This document shows positions 48,045 to 59,129 of a DNA stretch of 64,000 nt, in pieces. The stretch spans positions 16,474,416 to 16,538,415 of the forward strand of contig JAJEKV010000017.1 of the NCBI GenBank assembly GCA_021234155.1, written 5' to 3'. Origin of the DNA: Isoetes taiwanensis. Its lineage: Eukaryota > Streptophyta > Lycopodiopsida > Isoetales > Isoetaceae. The notes beneath the pieces are model-generated. The model made no database searches. It was not told where the DNA came from and worked only from the letters and a program-made list of their open reading frames with translations. The first letter of the stretch is position 1. Each line of letters begins with the position of its first letter. The position numbers were made by a program, and so were the translations under genes.

Positions 48045-48499
48045 AACAAACTACCTTTCGAGGTAGGGGTTTTTAAATCCTAGTAGTAGGGTCAAAGCAT
48101 GGAGCTGGGGGGCATTTTTGCGCCAGCCAAGCACCCCCTAAGCACCTAATGCGGGAAATTTTACTTATTTTTATCTTTTTTTCTATAACTCCGATGAAGC
48201 TGAAATTTTGTATTCCAAGGCGTAATATGAATGCGTTTCAGAGAAAAATATCAAAAAAATAAAAGAAAAATATTTTTTAAAAATACAAAGAAAATAGCTC
48301 TGGAAAGCACCCCCTAAGCACCATGTGTATTTTGACACAAAAAGTGTCCCCACCTCCAAAAAGAATGCTTGTACTAGCCCATTGTATGGGTCCCATGACC
48401 TATTGGTCTCCGTGGACGTTAAAAAAACTATTCTATTCTATTCTATTCTATTCTATTCTATATTCTATTCTATTCTATTCTATTCTATTCTATTCTATT
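48045..48499 (+). mobile_element. 3' end of a second LINE with (TTCTA)n tail
   Basis: TAGGGGTTTTTAAATCCT at 48063 and GGGTCCCATGACC...GGTCTCCGTGGACGTTAAAAA near 48390-48425 align with the 3' end of the LINE at 27180-27288. The same pentamer tail follows (48427-48499). The middle (48100-48320) differs and includes a repeated AGCACCCCCTAAGCACC. Confidence 0.75.
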
Positions 48500-49362
48500 A
48501 GGAGCAAGTCGTTTGTATCGCACAAACATGAACAAAATGGTTGCATATTAGCCCCTCTATAGAGTTTGTCCTATCAGACAATGACATGATGCATCGTGAT
48601 ATATCTTCATATTGTTCAAGGAACAAATTGCATTGCCCGCAATAAATTGCCTTGCCCATGGTGACACATCTACTTACAAGCCTAGAAATGACCAATATAA
48701 ATTAAAGAAATATATTATCATCTGATTGTGCTAAGAACCAAAGAATTTGCTTTTGAGAGAAAAGAAACATTACCACAAACCTGGAAAAATATACCAACCT
48801 CTCTAAATATATTGCTACCCACAACTCTTGCCATATATTTGCCATCATCCCTGTAGATTAGTATTTGGAAAGCTGTGATGGAACCTGTCTTGGAAAGCTG
48901 TGTTGTCTGCACGAAGAGTATTCTAAGAACTTGGCAACATATTAAGGGTGTCGATGGGAATTTAAATGCATGCTTCTTGTAATCATTTACAGTGAGGATC
49001 TTGAGATTCATAGTAACTATATAGAAGCAGCAGCAAAGACTGGTCAGCCGAAGGAAGTGGAACGGGTCACCTCTACAATGGAAGCTAGACTTCCAGATGC
49101 CTACCTCTGATAAACGCCTCTGATCGATTTGGTTTTGTCCTGGATCTTACACATTACTTTGGTTTTGTCCCGAATCTTACACATTACCTTTACTCAAAAT
49201 ATGCTTCAGGATATTGAAGGATATGTACAAAAGGTAGGCATTCGGACATGTATATTTGTATAATTTTATTTGTATATTTGTATATTTTGTATATTTTATT
49301 CTCTGGGGGTCCGTCATATGTCCTCATGGACACTGCCAATGTGGCATATGACGTGAAAATTA

Positions 49363-49545
<183 letters not shown>

Positions 49546-49562
49546 AGAATTAGTGTGTGAAA

Positions 49563-50260
49563 ATGACTATACATGTTGATCCATCCAATGCACCACTTCT
49601 TGTTGGACAGGAGAGCTTTTGGACTGAAGATTTTATTAAGCTGTGTGAGACTTCTTTTGCCAGTTGAGCTTTTCGTGAAGGAATGTGAGAAAACGTTAGT
49701 CCATTTTGATTTGTGTTTCTAGCCGATGCATAATCGTTTGAGGCTATTAACACAGTCCTTGGAGCACCTTGTGAGTGAAGGGAATCAAAATGTGCATGTC
49801 CATAATGCGTTTGGCAAAATTATCATTGACACAAATAATAATCCTGAGCATTTTCTCACAACGGATCCTTATTACGATTCACATATTGTGGGCAAGCACT
49901 GTAAAAAGTGCAATCCCACATTAGCTGCTATTGCTTATAGATGGGAACTTTGTGATGATGAGGTTATTAATATGACTAATAAGAACTCTCTCTTTAGGGT
50001 GCAAGCAAGGTATGTGACTCTTCTAGGTAATATATCAAAGAAGTTCCTTAACCGACACATTGTATACTTTATGGAGATATATGGTAGAGCATATGGAACC
50101 TAATCTGTGGGTAAAGGTTCTTGCTCCAGAGAATCCCTACAGACGTCAGCTTATTTCAAGCAGTGTCAACTGCTTTGCCAGAAAGCAAGAATCTTGATCA
50201 GGTGTCTACAAATCGTGACTATTCCTTGCTAGAACTCATCAAGGATGGAGTCCGCTAAAG
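49563..50260 (+). pseudogene. clathrin heavy chain fragment
   Basis: Plus-strand frames read [89 protein letters not shown] and LAPENPYRRQLI. This is the unmistakable order of the clathrin heavy-chain repeat leg, roughly residues 800-1050 of the ~1700-residue protein. Stops and frameshifts break it and no introns are evident. Intact clathrin heavy chain builds endocytic coat triskelions. The next part of the same protein is found inverted at 56590-57425. Confidence 0.92.
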
Positions 50261-51649
50261 AGAGTTTGATATGTATTATTGCCTTGTCATCTCAATGCTG
50301 TTAAGCATGAAAATCAGCAATATCCTTGGCATCCAATGCAAGTTCCTGGCCACTAACAATTCCCCCAACTCCTTCATCTTTGAGAATGAAGATCATTCTG
50401 TTTTTCCATTGCTTGAAACCTATGCCATCACTCTCAGCCCACTTAGTGCTTTGATGCCATGTCAAGGTTACACTAAGAAAGGGAGAGAAGGGAATGCACA
50501 CCGATATCCGAGAGTGGAAGTGTTATGTATCAATATATGAAGTACAATGATATAAACAAACAGTGACACTAAGAATAGTATTAGCCTTTCAACCACTGCC
50601 CACTAATAATGGACGTTACTTAGTTAGGTCGGTACTCAGTCTGTTAAAGTGCTTAGTCAGCACTTATGTGCCGAGTGCTGTAAGTGCTTATGCATCACAT
50701 CTAGCAGCAAGATGGTGATCTCAATATCATATATCTCGACAAGGGTGTAATAGCCATCTTATCAAGTGGGATGCAATGAGTAAGCGACTGCTTGAGAAGA
50801 TATAGACCAGGAAGGGTCATCCTCCTGATTCAACAGCCTCCAAATGAATTTTAGAATAAGAACTTTACTTTGAAATAAGAAGTCAATCATATCCAGACCA
50901 CCTACTCACTCAGTTGCACACTCTTTTGTATCCCCCAAGAGGAAGTTTCTAATGATGGCTATGAGTTCTTGCACCTTGGTCCGTGGAGCTAGCAAGCAAG
51001 ATACCATGTACACAAATGCGCTACTAAGCGCAGATGTGACGCCCCCTGCTAAATATACGGTGCACGGCCGTACACTCCGCACACCGAAACCAAACGCTGT
51101 TATGACTTCTGCCTGCACTTCCTATCCGGCTTCCTGGCAAGATCATCCTGTTTGAGTTACTGTGAGAATTACGATGATCTGAGTTGTGATAATGGGTGAA
51201 AAACCCTGCTGGCGGCCTGCCTTTTGTTCTCAGAAGTCTGCTAATCTGCTGCGAGGTTGCCCTACCAAAAATGACGCCATAGCCAATTGACGCAGCACAA
51301 GAACACAAAATGTTGTGTTACCTGGGTTATGGCCGCGATGTGGATAGCACATGAAACGGAGTTACTGGAGAAAACAAGAGCTTAAGGAGAGGATTTGACG
51401 GAGCGGATTCCTCCGAAGCGGATGAGGACAAAAACGTGGCATCGTTGGAAATTTTTTCCCAAATATTTTTCCCTCACGATTTTTTCCCCCACCCAGGAAT
51501 CTGAAGCATGCCTAAGGCATATAATTCTTATTTTAAGATAAAAATTCAACTTTCTAAAGAACATGCATAATATTTGTTGATCCATTTTGAAGGTATATTT
51601 AGGACAGTGCTCTTTGATGCACATGATCATCTTCTATAGTTTCTAACAC
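50261..51649. other. no recognisable gene
   Basis: Weak frames only. TGTGACGCCCCC...ATATACGGTG at 51034 resembles the start of the LTR at 59130 (TGTGACATTCC...ATATACGGT), a possible LTR remnant. Confidence 0.35.
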
Positions 51650-51845
51650 TAAATTACAGAAGGTTTACATAGGCTAAATAGGTTTACTGCATAGGTTTAA
51701 TAGGCTTTCATAGGATTAATGTATAGGTTTACACGAGTTTAATCATTTCAATGTGCTTTCATAGGTTTTATACATAGGTTTACATAGTTTTAATGCATAG
51801 CATTCATAGATTTAACGCATAAGTTTAATAGGTTTTATGAACCAT
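51650..51845. repeat. degenerate ATAGGTTTA repeats
   Basis: About ten loose copies of (C)ATAGGTTTA/ATAGGTTTTA spaced 15-25 bp apart. Confidence 0.7.
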
Positions 51846-51879
51846 TTTGAAATGGTGCTCTACAAAAATAACCTCTGGC

Positions 51880-52450
51880 CCTTTTCCACTCTGATTGCCT
51901 TTTTTGACCTGCGTTTTTTCATTTTGAAGGGCCTCAAAACTGCATTTTTCACTATGAGGTGCTTTTCTCGCTCGTGAGCCGAGAAAGGATATCAAACCTG
52001 CGTTTTTCGGTTTTAAAGGCCTCAGAACTGCGTTTTTCACTCTGAGCTGCCTTTCTCGGCTCGCGAGTCGAGAAAGGATCTGAAACCTGCATTTTTCATT
52101 CTGAAGGGCTTAAGAACTGCGTTTTTTACTCTGAGCTGCCTTTCTCGACTCGAGAATTGAAGAATATCAAACTTGCGTTTTTCAGTTTGAAAGACCTCAG
52201 AACTGTGTTTTTCACTCTGAGCTGCCTTTCTCGACTCGCGAGTGGAGAAAAGGCCTCAAACCTGTGTTTTTCACTTTGAAAGGCCTTAGGACTACGCTTT
52301 TCACTCTGAGCTGCCTTTCTCGACTCTCGAGTCGAGAAAGGGCCTCAAACCTGCGTTTTCACTTTGAAGGGCCTCATACCTATGTTTTTTACTTTGAAGG
52401 CCCCCGAACTGCGTTTTCCACTCTAAAATGGCCTTCAAAACTAGTTTTTA
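51880..52450. repeat. minisatellite of about 88-bp units with an internal palindrome
   Basis: Five units, each with CCTGCGTTTTTCA, TTTGAAGGGCCTCA, CACTCTGAGCTGCC and a palindrome of the type TTTCTCGACTCGCGAG followed by its inverse (centres near 51975, 52062, 52150, 52235, 52325). Units differ by substitutions, mostly in the palindrome centre. Confidence 0.88.
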
Positions 52451-53149
52451 TTTTGATTGTCTTGTCTGTGGCAGCACTTGACTAACTTGATTTTGTCTTT
52501 TGCAGTCTTTATCCCGACCAGATAGTACATGCTCGAGAGCAATAGAAAGACCCCTTCATTGAAGAAAGGAGGCGAGAAGAGGGTGGTGACATCGGTTTGA
52601 CAGCCCATATTGCATCTACCCATACAAATTTCTGTCGTTTTTAAGTTTCTCCCGTGACTTGGAATAGTTTGGAGGGCGCTCCATAAGTTGTTCCCATTAG
52701 ATGGTCCATGTGTAAAAAGAGTGTAATCATTGGGATAGCACGACGGCCATGGTCTCTTCGTCCATTGTAAAATAAATTCTAATGATATTATTTATGAATA
52801 AAAATTCATTGAATACTAGCACTTTATTTGGATAAAGTAAACAATTCCATTGGTTTTAGATGTGTTTTTTAGTTTCTCAACTTACACATTTGAGAAATCG
52901 AGGCCATTTTTGTTCCTTATGTTTTCTAGAAATAAATCTTATTTTCAAACACTAATGGGGCCTAAAACAATTCTCGCATCCTTTTTCTGTAAAATAACAA
53001 GGTTCCAAAAAAAAAAATGGGAATCGCATGTGACCCACTTTAATTAAATGCGACTTATAAGTTATGTACATGTACAAGATATATTACAAATGTGAATACA
53101 ATTTTCATGGGCAGTAATTTTTTACAACCAGATCATAATCTGTAGGGTT
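52451..53149. other. no recognisable gene
   Basis: AT-rich spacer at the 3' side of the minus-strand gene below. Confidence 0.4.
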
Positions 53150-53798
53150 CACTTCTCCTTGCAAATTTGATCTACTACTTAGGAAAGCAGGCACTGTAGG
53201 GGCTGATATCAGAGAGCCAAACATCTGTAGTGTTTCTACTGACACCTAATTCTCTTCATTTACATTATTTGGGTGCCATGTCGGAGGATTTATGCTGCGG
53301 TCTACATTCAAGCAACATTTGATAGGGTTATCATCCACCAAACATATCTGCTCTTCTTGAAATCCTTCTATCACCTCCAAGGCCTAATGTGTATTCTTGA
53401 TGAAGATATTCTTTGCTTCATGTTCTGGTCAACGAACAATCCCACAATTACCTTGATCTAAAATAATATAGAAATCAAAGTTCTTCAACTCTAGAACAAC
53501 TTCTTTAATTTCTAATAATTGTTTCTCAACATGGATGACCATATACCAATGTTGGCTTTGTCCTTCAGATGGCTCAACAATTTGTCAACACTAGGTCTTG
53601 GATACACCCAAATGGTCTTTGTCTCTAGAACCCCTCCAGGAAAAGGAGGTGCAGCACGATACTCTGCTTTGGAAACGAACTTGATAAGAACTCCATTCAG
53701 GTCGAAGAGGATAAGTTCGTTGTTATTTGAAGTAGTTTCCTCTTTGCACAATGCATATTTTAAGTTAACAAAATTTTTTGAAATTCAAGAATAATATA

Positions 53799-53866
53799 CT
53801 CGCGCTACACGCGATACATGCTAACTAAATGGTCAATATAAAGAAGAACTCGCGCTGCGCGCGAGA
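53799..53866. repeat. CTCGCGC-type palindromes in the last intron
   Basis: Two copies: ACTCGCGCTACACGCGATAC at 53799-53818 and ACTCGCGCTGCGCGCGAG at 53849-53866. The same motif is in the upstream intron at 55776-55882. Confidence 0.85.
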
Positions 53867-55775
53867 TGACTTACACTTTTGTGGGTGAAGTCGCCTTTTC
53901 TCCCTTCCTGGATGTCCCATCTTCTACTTCAGCTCTAATAGGACTAGTGTCAGTTTGTTCAGGAAGAACATAAGCATTCTGTATAGATGGTTCCTGTAAA
54001 TTTACCTCAAGAATTCTCTCTTCTTCTGATAAGACCTTCACCAACTTCTCCTGAGTTAGTGGATCCATGATTGGTGGCGATTTTGGTGGTGGTGGATTCA
54101 ATTTCACTTTCTTCTGAAGCAGACTCTTCATCAGAGATAGTTTCTTCTAAAGTGCCATCCCTTGCATCCTCCTCAGACTTTTGCTCAGTCTCCCTCTTCT
54201 TTCTCTCCTTCTTCTCTGCATCCTTTTGACCTTGTCGATTCTCCCTCTGTGCTTGCTTCACTTGATATGTCAGATGATGCTTCTCCACATCGGGATAATA
54301 CAGCTCCAAAAACTCTTTCTGCTGCTCGGTGGCCACCCAGCTTTAAACTTTTCTGCCATTGGCTCGAGCTTCACGCCCAACCGTACCATTGACAAAGTAG
54401 TCACAGACTAAGCCTCCCTTGGGTATAGATGTATCCACGAGGTAGAAAACCAACTGCGAGCTTAGTCTGTACTTGTTTACTGCACCTCCCTTCAGGCCAA
54501 CCTGTTTGTACTCAGGTTGGAGGTAAGCTCATCAGTCCAATGGTAATTATCCAAGCTCTCCTTCTCTGTAAATCTGAGTCTCGGATCAGGAAGCTTTTGG
54601 GGACGACTCTTGTGTGCGTCGTAAACTGCATCTGCTACTTTATTTATGATTACGTAAGTGACCATTGTTATGCCATAAGTGACATAACTGTTCTTAGCAG
54701 GCGTCCCATCTATCAGCACTCCGTGGCATACACTCATATTGCCTCTATCTGAGTGGTGGCCTGCAACATCTTTGGATATTCCTTTGCGGGTTCAGACAGG
54801 AACACAATTGTGATGTATTCTTCGTGGTCTGTTTGAGACAATTTGAGAGCATGGAGACGTAATAATCTATATCCTAAGGGTATGTTTGACAGTCCACCAC
54901 AAACAATGAAGCTTTCTTTGGAATAGACTGGGTGGCAACAACCAGAGACCCTGACATGACTTCACCATGAATGTTTCTGAGACTTCTCAGGAATGTCCAA
55001 GTCCCCACTGACTGACTCTGCACTTCAGCTCCACACGGATATCTTTGATGGTAGATGGGCTGGGTTTTTCTTATTCTTGGATTTATATGCTTGAATAAAT
55101 CCAGGCAACCACTTTGAGTATCTGAGCAGGTCTTCATCAGTTATTTTCATCATGTCCAAGATACCTTACTCAGATAGGTTTTCTATTCCAGATATCTCAA
55201 AGAGTTCCTTCGAGATGGCCTCCCTCATGACAAGGAGGTCTTTCGTGGACTTGCAGGCCTCTGTAAAGGATGGTACGTCTTTGATTTTTGAGACCTTCAC
55301 AAAGACATGTCCATCCATAATAGACTGGAGCACCTTGAGAATTTCTTCTTTCCTTAACCCATGTGCACTCCTCAAGTCTATGACTATAAAATCTTCAAGA
55401 TATCCTTTTTCAGGTTTCCCTGCCTTTCGTACAAGCTCTCGTGCTGTCCACTTGTTCCACACCTCATTCCATTTGTCCCACACATGATCAGGACTAAACA
55501 CTATGTGGTAGGAATCAGAGGGTCCTTCTTTGGACTTCTCTTTCGTGCCACTTTCCTCTTCCTCCTCTGCAACATCCTTCTTTTTTTGTATGATGACCTT
55601 GCTGATTATCTTTATCATTTCCTCGTAGAAGTTGTCCTTCTTCTCCCCCTGCTTCTTTCTTTTTGAAATTGGACGGCCAAGCTCAATCCATTGATTTCTA
55701 GCTTGCCTCAACTGCATGGGATATGGTCTGAGATAAGAATATAAAACCATAAGTTAGTACCATATAGATGTGGAT

Positions 55776-55882
55776 TTTGCGCGTAGCCCGAGTATGCTGA
55801 AACAAGATAACAAAAAACTTACTCGCGCTACGCGTGAGACTGCAGTCCAAGATTGGTCCGTAGTCTCGCGCGTAGCGCGAGT
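55776..55882. repeat. CTCGCGC-type palindromes in the first intron
   Basis: GCGCGTAGCCCGAG at about 55777, ACTCGCGCTACGCGTGAGAC near 55822 and AGTCTCGCGCGTAGCGCGAG near 55861. The last two also pair with each other as a larger inverted repeat. Confidence 0.85.
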
Positions 55883-56160
55883 TGATTATTGCAGAATAAG
55901 AAACAAAGTCACTTACGAGTTGTATTGTACCACCCTTGCAATCGTGTTCAAGTCTGCACTTATTGTAGTCAGTGCAAGTTGAGGCATGTAGTGACTAAGG
56001 ATTCGGCATTGCCTGTAACTGAAGTGCTTTCAGTACTCGTTGGCATCTACCTTATCCATTTTCTCTATAAGCGCCTTCGCTGCCTCAACTGAATGTTGTC
56101 CATCAATGACAATGTAATGCACCATGTCGCTCTTCCTTAGGTCATCACATGTGATATGGC

Positions 56161-56589
56161 TTGTCATTGACTGATATGGATGACTTACTTATATTGTTTA
56201 TTCTGTTTTACTTTTCAGATCTATTTCTACGATAAAGGATGCATATAGTTGTGCCTGGGATCTTTACTGATAGATTCAATAAAATAGAAGATAAGTGCTT
56301 CAATTCTTTACAAACTTCTTTGATACATAGATCTATAGTTGTAGCTGGACATTCCCATTTTCTGGTTAATAGGAGAAAATGTGTATTTTGTAGTCCATCA
56401 TCCATTAATTGGAGAGTTCAAAGAGCTGATGTACTGCTCTGATTCTACACTACTCAATCTAAATACAACTGTTCCTGATAAAGCTTGCCAACACTAATGC
56501 CTTGCCATCATAGCCTAGCTGTTGTGTTGCTTTTTAGTTCTAATTTGTTTAAACTTTCTTTTTCAGTTGGAACAATCATTATATGCATC
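56161..56589. other. no recognisable gene
   Basis: Between the DGQH exon and the clathrin fragment. Only short frames. Confidence 0.4.
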
Positions 56590-57425
56590 TGCAACGACAT
56601 TTGCCACTTTTACTACGACATCCTTAAACTGCAGAGGATTCCATGCATCTGGAGAATGGTTCATAGTTGTTGCAGCTTTATTGTCGCGCTCATCAATTGA
56701 ATATACAAATATGTAAGCTCCTCCCAATGTTGTTGTTGGTCACAGACTTTATTTACTTTGGAATATTCATGTGGGTCGAGAAAAGCTTCAAGTGCTCTAT
56801 CAACTTCTCTAGATTATTTTTCATAGAGTGCCCAGCTCTGTAAGGACACCCATATGTGCACATTCCAGTCCTAGGCCACTTTTCATCAAGGTAACAAGTT
56901 CATCAAATCTGCCCTTATTTTGGTAATATTAGCTTGCCAAGCACATTGACAAGATGACCCCGCCCCAGTTAGAGAGATATGGGAAGATGATTTTGACAGC
57001 CTCATATATAACTTCTCATCAAACAGTTTATCTCCATAGCTTTGGAGATTTGTAGCACTAGGATATGAAATAACTCTTCAACTACTGCCAAAATGACTTC
57101 GTTAAACTGTGTAGCATCATTGGCTCGAATAAATGAGTCAAGTCAATAGCATCACTCACAAACCTTTCTCTCAGTTGAGCCTTAGCTACTGGGCTCCAAA
57201 CCTTATCTTCTTCAACAGGCAAAGCAAATTCCACTACACGCTCTATGCGTCAGATGTTATCAAGGAGGACATTTACAGCCTGTTTGCACTTGAATATGGC
57301 AAATGCTTCTTTGTAAAGTTGAGCCCCAACGGCAGTATCTCCAACAGCAGAGTATCTCCAACAGCAGAGCAACAAGACCATCAGAGTTGTCCAATGTATT
57401 TCTATAATCCATAACTCTGGACTTA
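56590..57425 (-). pseudogene. clathrin heavy chain fragment, inverted continuation
   Basis: Minus-strand pieces in order are [91 protein letters not shown], then [20 protein letters not shown]. These are consecutive clathrin heavy-chain segments following the part at 49563-50260, with an internal deletion after the SNW segment and many frame changes. The orientation is opposite to the first fragment, so a single pseudogene was probably broken by an inversion, or two fragments inserted separately. No function is expected. Confidence 0.9.
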
Positions 57426-57436
57426 TCTGCCTTGAT

Positions 57437-57652
57437 TAGGATAAACGACAGATATTGCAATATTTGGTTAAGTGGAAACACTTACCTACGGAGGATGCTA
57501 CCTGGGTCTTTAAACAAGACCTTGACAAGGCTTACCCTGACTTTATGCAACAATGTCAGGGGCGGACCATCCACGATGCTATCGACTCCGACTCCACTGA
57601 TATGTCATTGTCCAGTAGATCCGATAGGGATCATGCAGGGAGGTTGGGGTAG
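57437..57652 (+). pseudogene. Ty3/gypsy chromovirus integrase chromodomain end
   Basis: The frame ending at 57652 begins RQILQYLVKWKHLPTEDATW, a clear chromodomain (Y.VKWKG.P.E.ATWE type), followed by a short acidic C-terminus. Chromodomains at the end of chromovirus integrase direct insertion to modified chromatin. Everything upstream of the chromodomain is missing: minus-strand clathrin sequence abuts at 57425. The 3' untranslated region, polypurine tract and LTR follow in the expected order. Confidence 0.85.
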
Positions 57653-58153
57653 ATGCATCCTAGGATGGGGGAAATTGCCTTTAAGCATCTTAGGTCGCAA
57701 CCGTCTCCGGCTAAAATAGGAACAATGCCATTCCTTATGCCGCGACGACTTGCAAGCCCTAGGCATTATAAGATCCCCTTCATATCAGTCTTTTTATTAG
57801 TTTTATTAAGGTGGTGGTCCCTTCAACCACAACTTTCTATAATTAATTTGACTACTCACGTATTGATATCTGCAGGTGTGTAGTGTGCACAACAGCATCT
57901 GCAGTTTGGAAGACTCACTTTCAGGAGTCATGTTATGTTTTCTTAAGTTATCTGTATCTTATGGTCCACTAAGGACCTTGTTGTCAAGCATAATCAGTGT
58001 GTTAAGTCATGGTGTGAAAGGACTTCGGTCCATAGCTTTGATCGTTTATAATCCTTTTGTAATCTCCTATATTTTACAATAAAGTATCCACTCTCTTTTT
58101 CTTTTACTAATGATTCTTTCATCCATCCTTAATGCTGAGGACAGTATTATTCC

Positions 58154-58161
58154 AAGGGGGG
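58154..58161 (+). other. polypurine tract of the chromovirus relic
   Basis: AAGGGGGG, five bases before the LTR start at 58167. It primes plus-strand DNA synthesis in LTR elements. Confidence 0.65.
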
Positions 58162-58166
58162 TAGAA

Positions 58167-59129
58167 TATGACGTTCCATGTAAGTATACGGTATACATAT
58201 ATCGTACCTGACACATCACCAAGATATTGGGAACCATTGGGGATTAACTTAGGAGGGATTATTGACATTAAACTAACCTAAGTAGCCAAGTAGGCTGGTT
58301 AGAATGTGCCACTTGGCCTCAGTCGATTGGCCAAGGGCAGGTTGCCAACTTTGGGTGGCAAATTGAGTCCCCCATCCTAATTCTATCCAAATTCGAGTTT
58401 GGGAAGAGCAGAGGAAGGAGGAAGCTGTTACAACCTAACACCTGACCAGTTCTATGGACGTTCTTCGAGACAACAGGTCTAGCCAGGACACGGGTCAGTT
58501 TCTAGGTAGTTGTGTGCTTCTAACCCTTTTTTGAGGTAGATGGATGATTAGATTCTATGTTATGATCTATTTATGATGATTATAGATGTTGTATCAGATT
58601 CTGTTCTCTCTTTCTGTTCCTCCTGTGATGTATGGATTTAAGGGGAGTAGAGGCCTGAAAGCTATTTAGATTTAGTGATGTTCCTAGCTAGAACCTTTTA
58701 AATCCCAGTAAATGCGGCTTGTGCACAAGAGGCCATCTGGCTGGGGATGCTATGATGTGATTCAGCACCAGATAACGAGTATGATGGTGAATCGGGGGTG
58801 GGGTCTTGCCTAGCGCGGCTACAAGACTCCTACAGTGTGCTAGGCTTATAGTCGATCACGAAGAGGGCCGGGTATGGGTCTGATACTTCCTGGGTCGCAG
58901 GTGTCGAGCCAATATGATTGGGCGCCCTGGGCTCGAACGGGCAGGTGAGCCGGCCTTTAGATTTAGGGGAGTAAGTCGGGTACGAATGCGGGGGTCACTG
59001 AGGGGGCATGCGTTCTCTAGCACACCCAGGGATCCGTCATACTCGGGGAGGGGACGCCTCTCCGACTTGCCTCATCGGACCGGGGAGATGTAACCCGGAG
59101 TAGTTCCATAGGGTGATTCCATGGGATTG
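58167..59129 (+). mobile_element. LTR A, 3' LTR of the chromovirus relic, truncated
   Basis: Starts TATGACGTTCC with TATACGGTATAC nearby. Its interior resembles LTR B at matching places (for example AGTAGAGGCCT...AAAGC at 58648 versus 59769, and CGGGGAGATGTAACCC versus CGGGGAGATGCAACCC at 60131). The last ~500 bp expected from LTR B are missing; LTR B begins exactly where it stops. Confidence 0.7.

Larger units (their letters stand above)
53150..56160 (-). pseudogene. decayed multi-exon gene: DGQH motif plus FCP1-like phosphatase region
   Basis: Exon about 56160-55917 reads HYIVIDGQHSVEAAKALIE, a DGQH motif recalling ParB/DndB-like proteins, and ends at donor GTAAGT. The next exon starts at 55727 after a good acceptor with phase kept (YNS/PYPMQLRQARNQW) and continues with frame breaks to a donor at 53875. 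After an intron, 53757-53150 reads LILFDLNGVLIKF, VYPRPSVDKLLSHL and GIWSSML. After a stop at 53512 come LVDDNPIKC (about 53324-53339) and NPPTWHPNNVNEEN. This is the FCP1/HAD phosphatase layout, with the catalytic motif changed to DLNGVL. Stops at about 56033 and 53512 and frameshifts near 55030 and 54110 imply a pseudogene. Whether the two domains were one protein is unproven. Confidence 0.6.

Noticed and set aside
48425-48499. CRISPR-like or telomeric array
   Set aside because: It is a simple pentamer microsatellite attached to a LINE 3' end.
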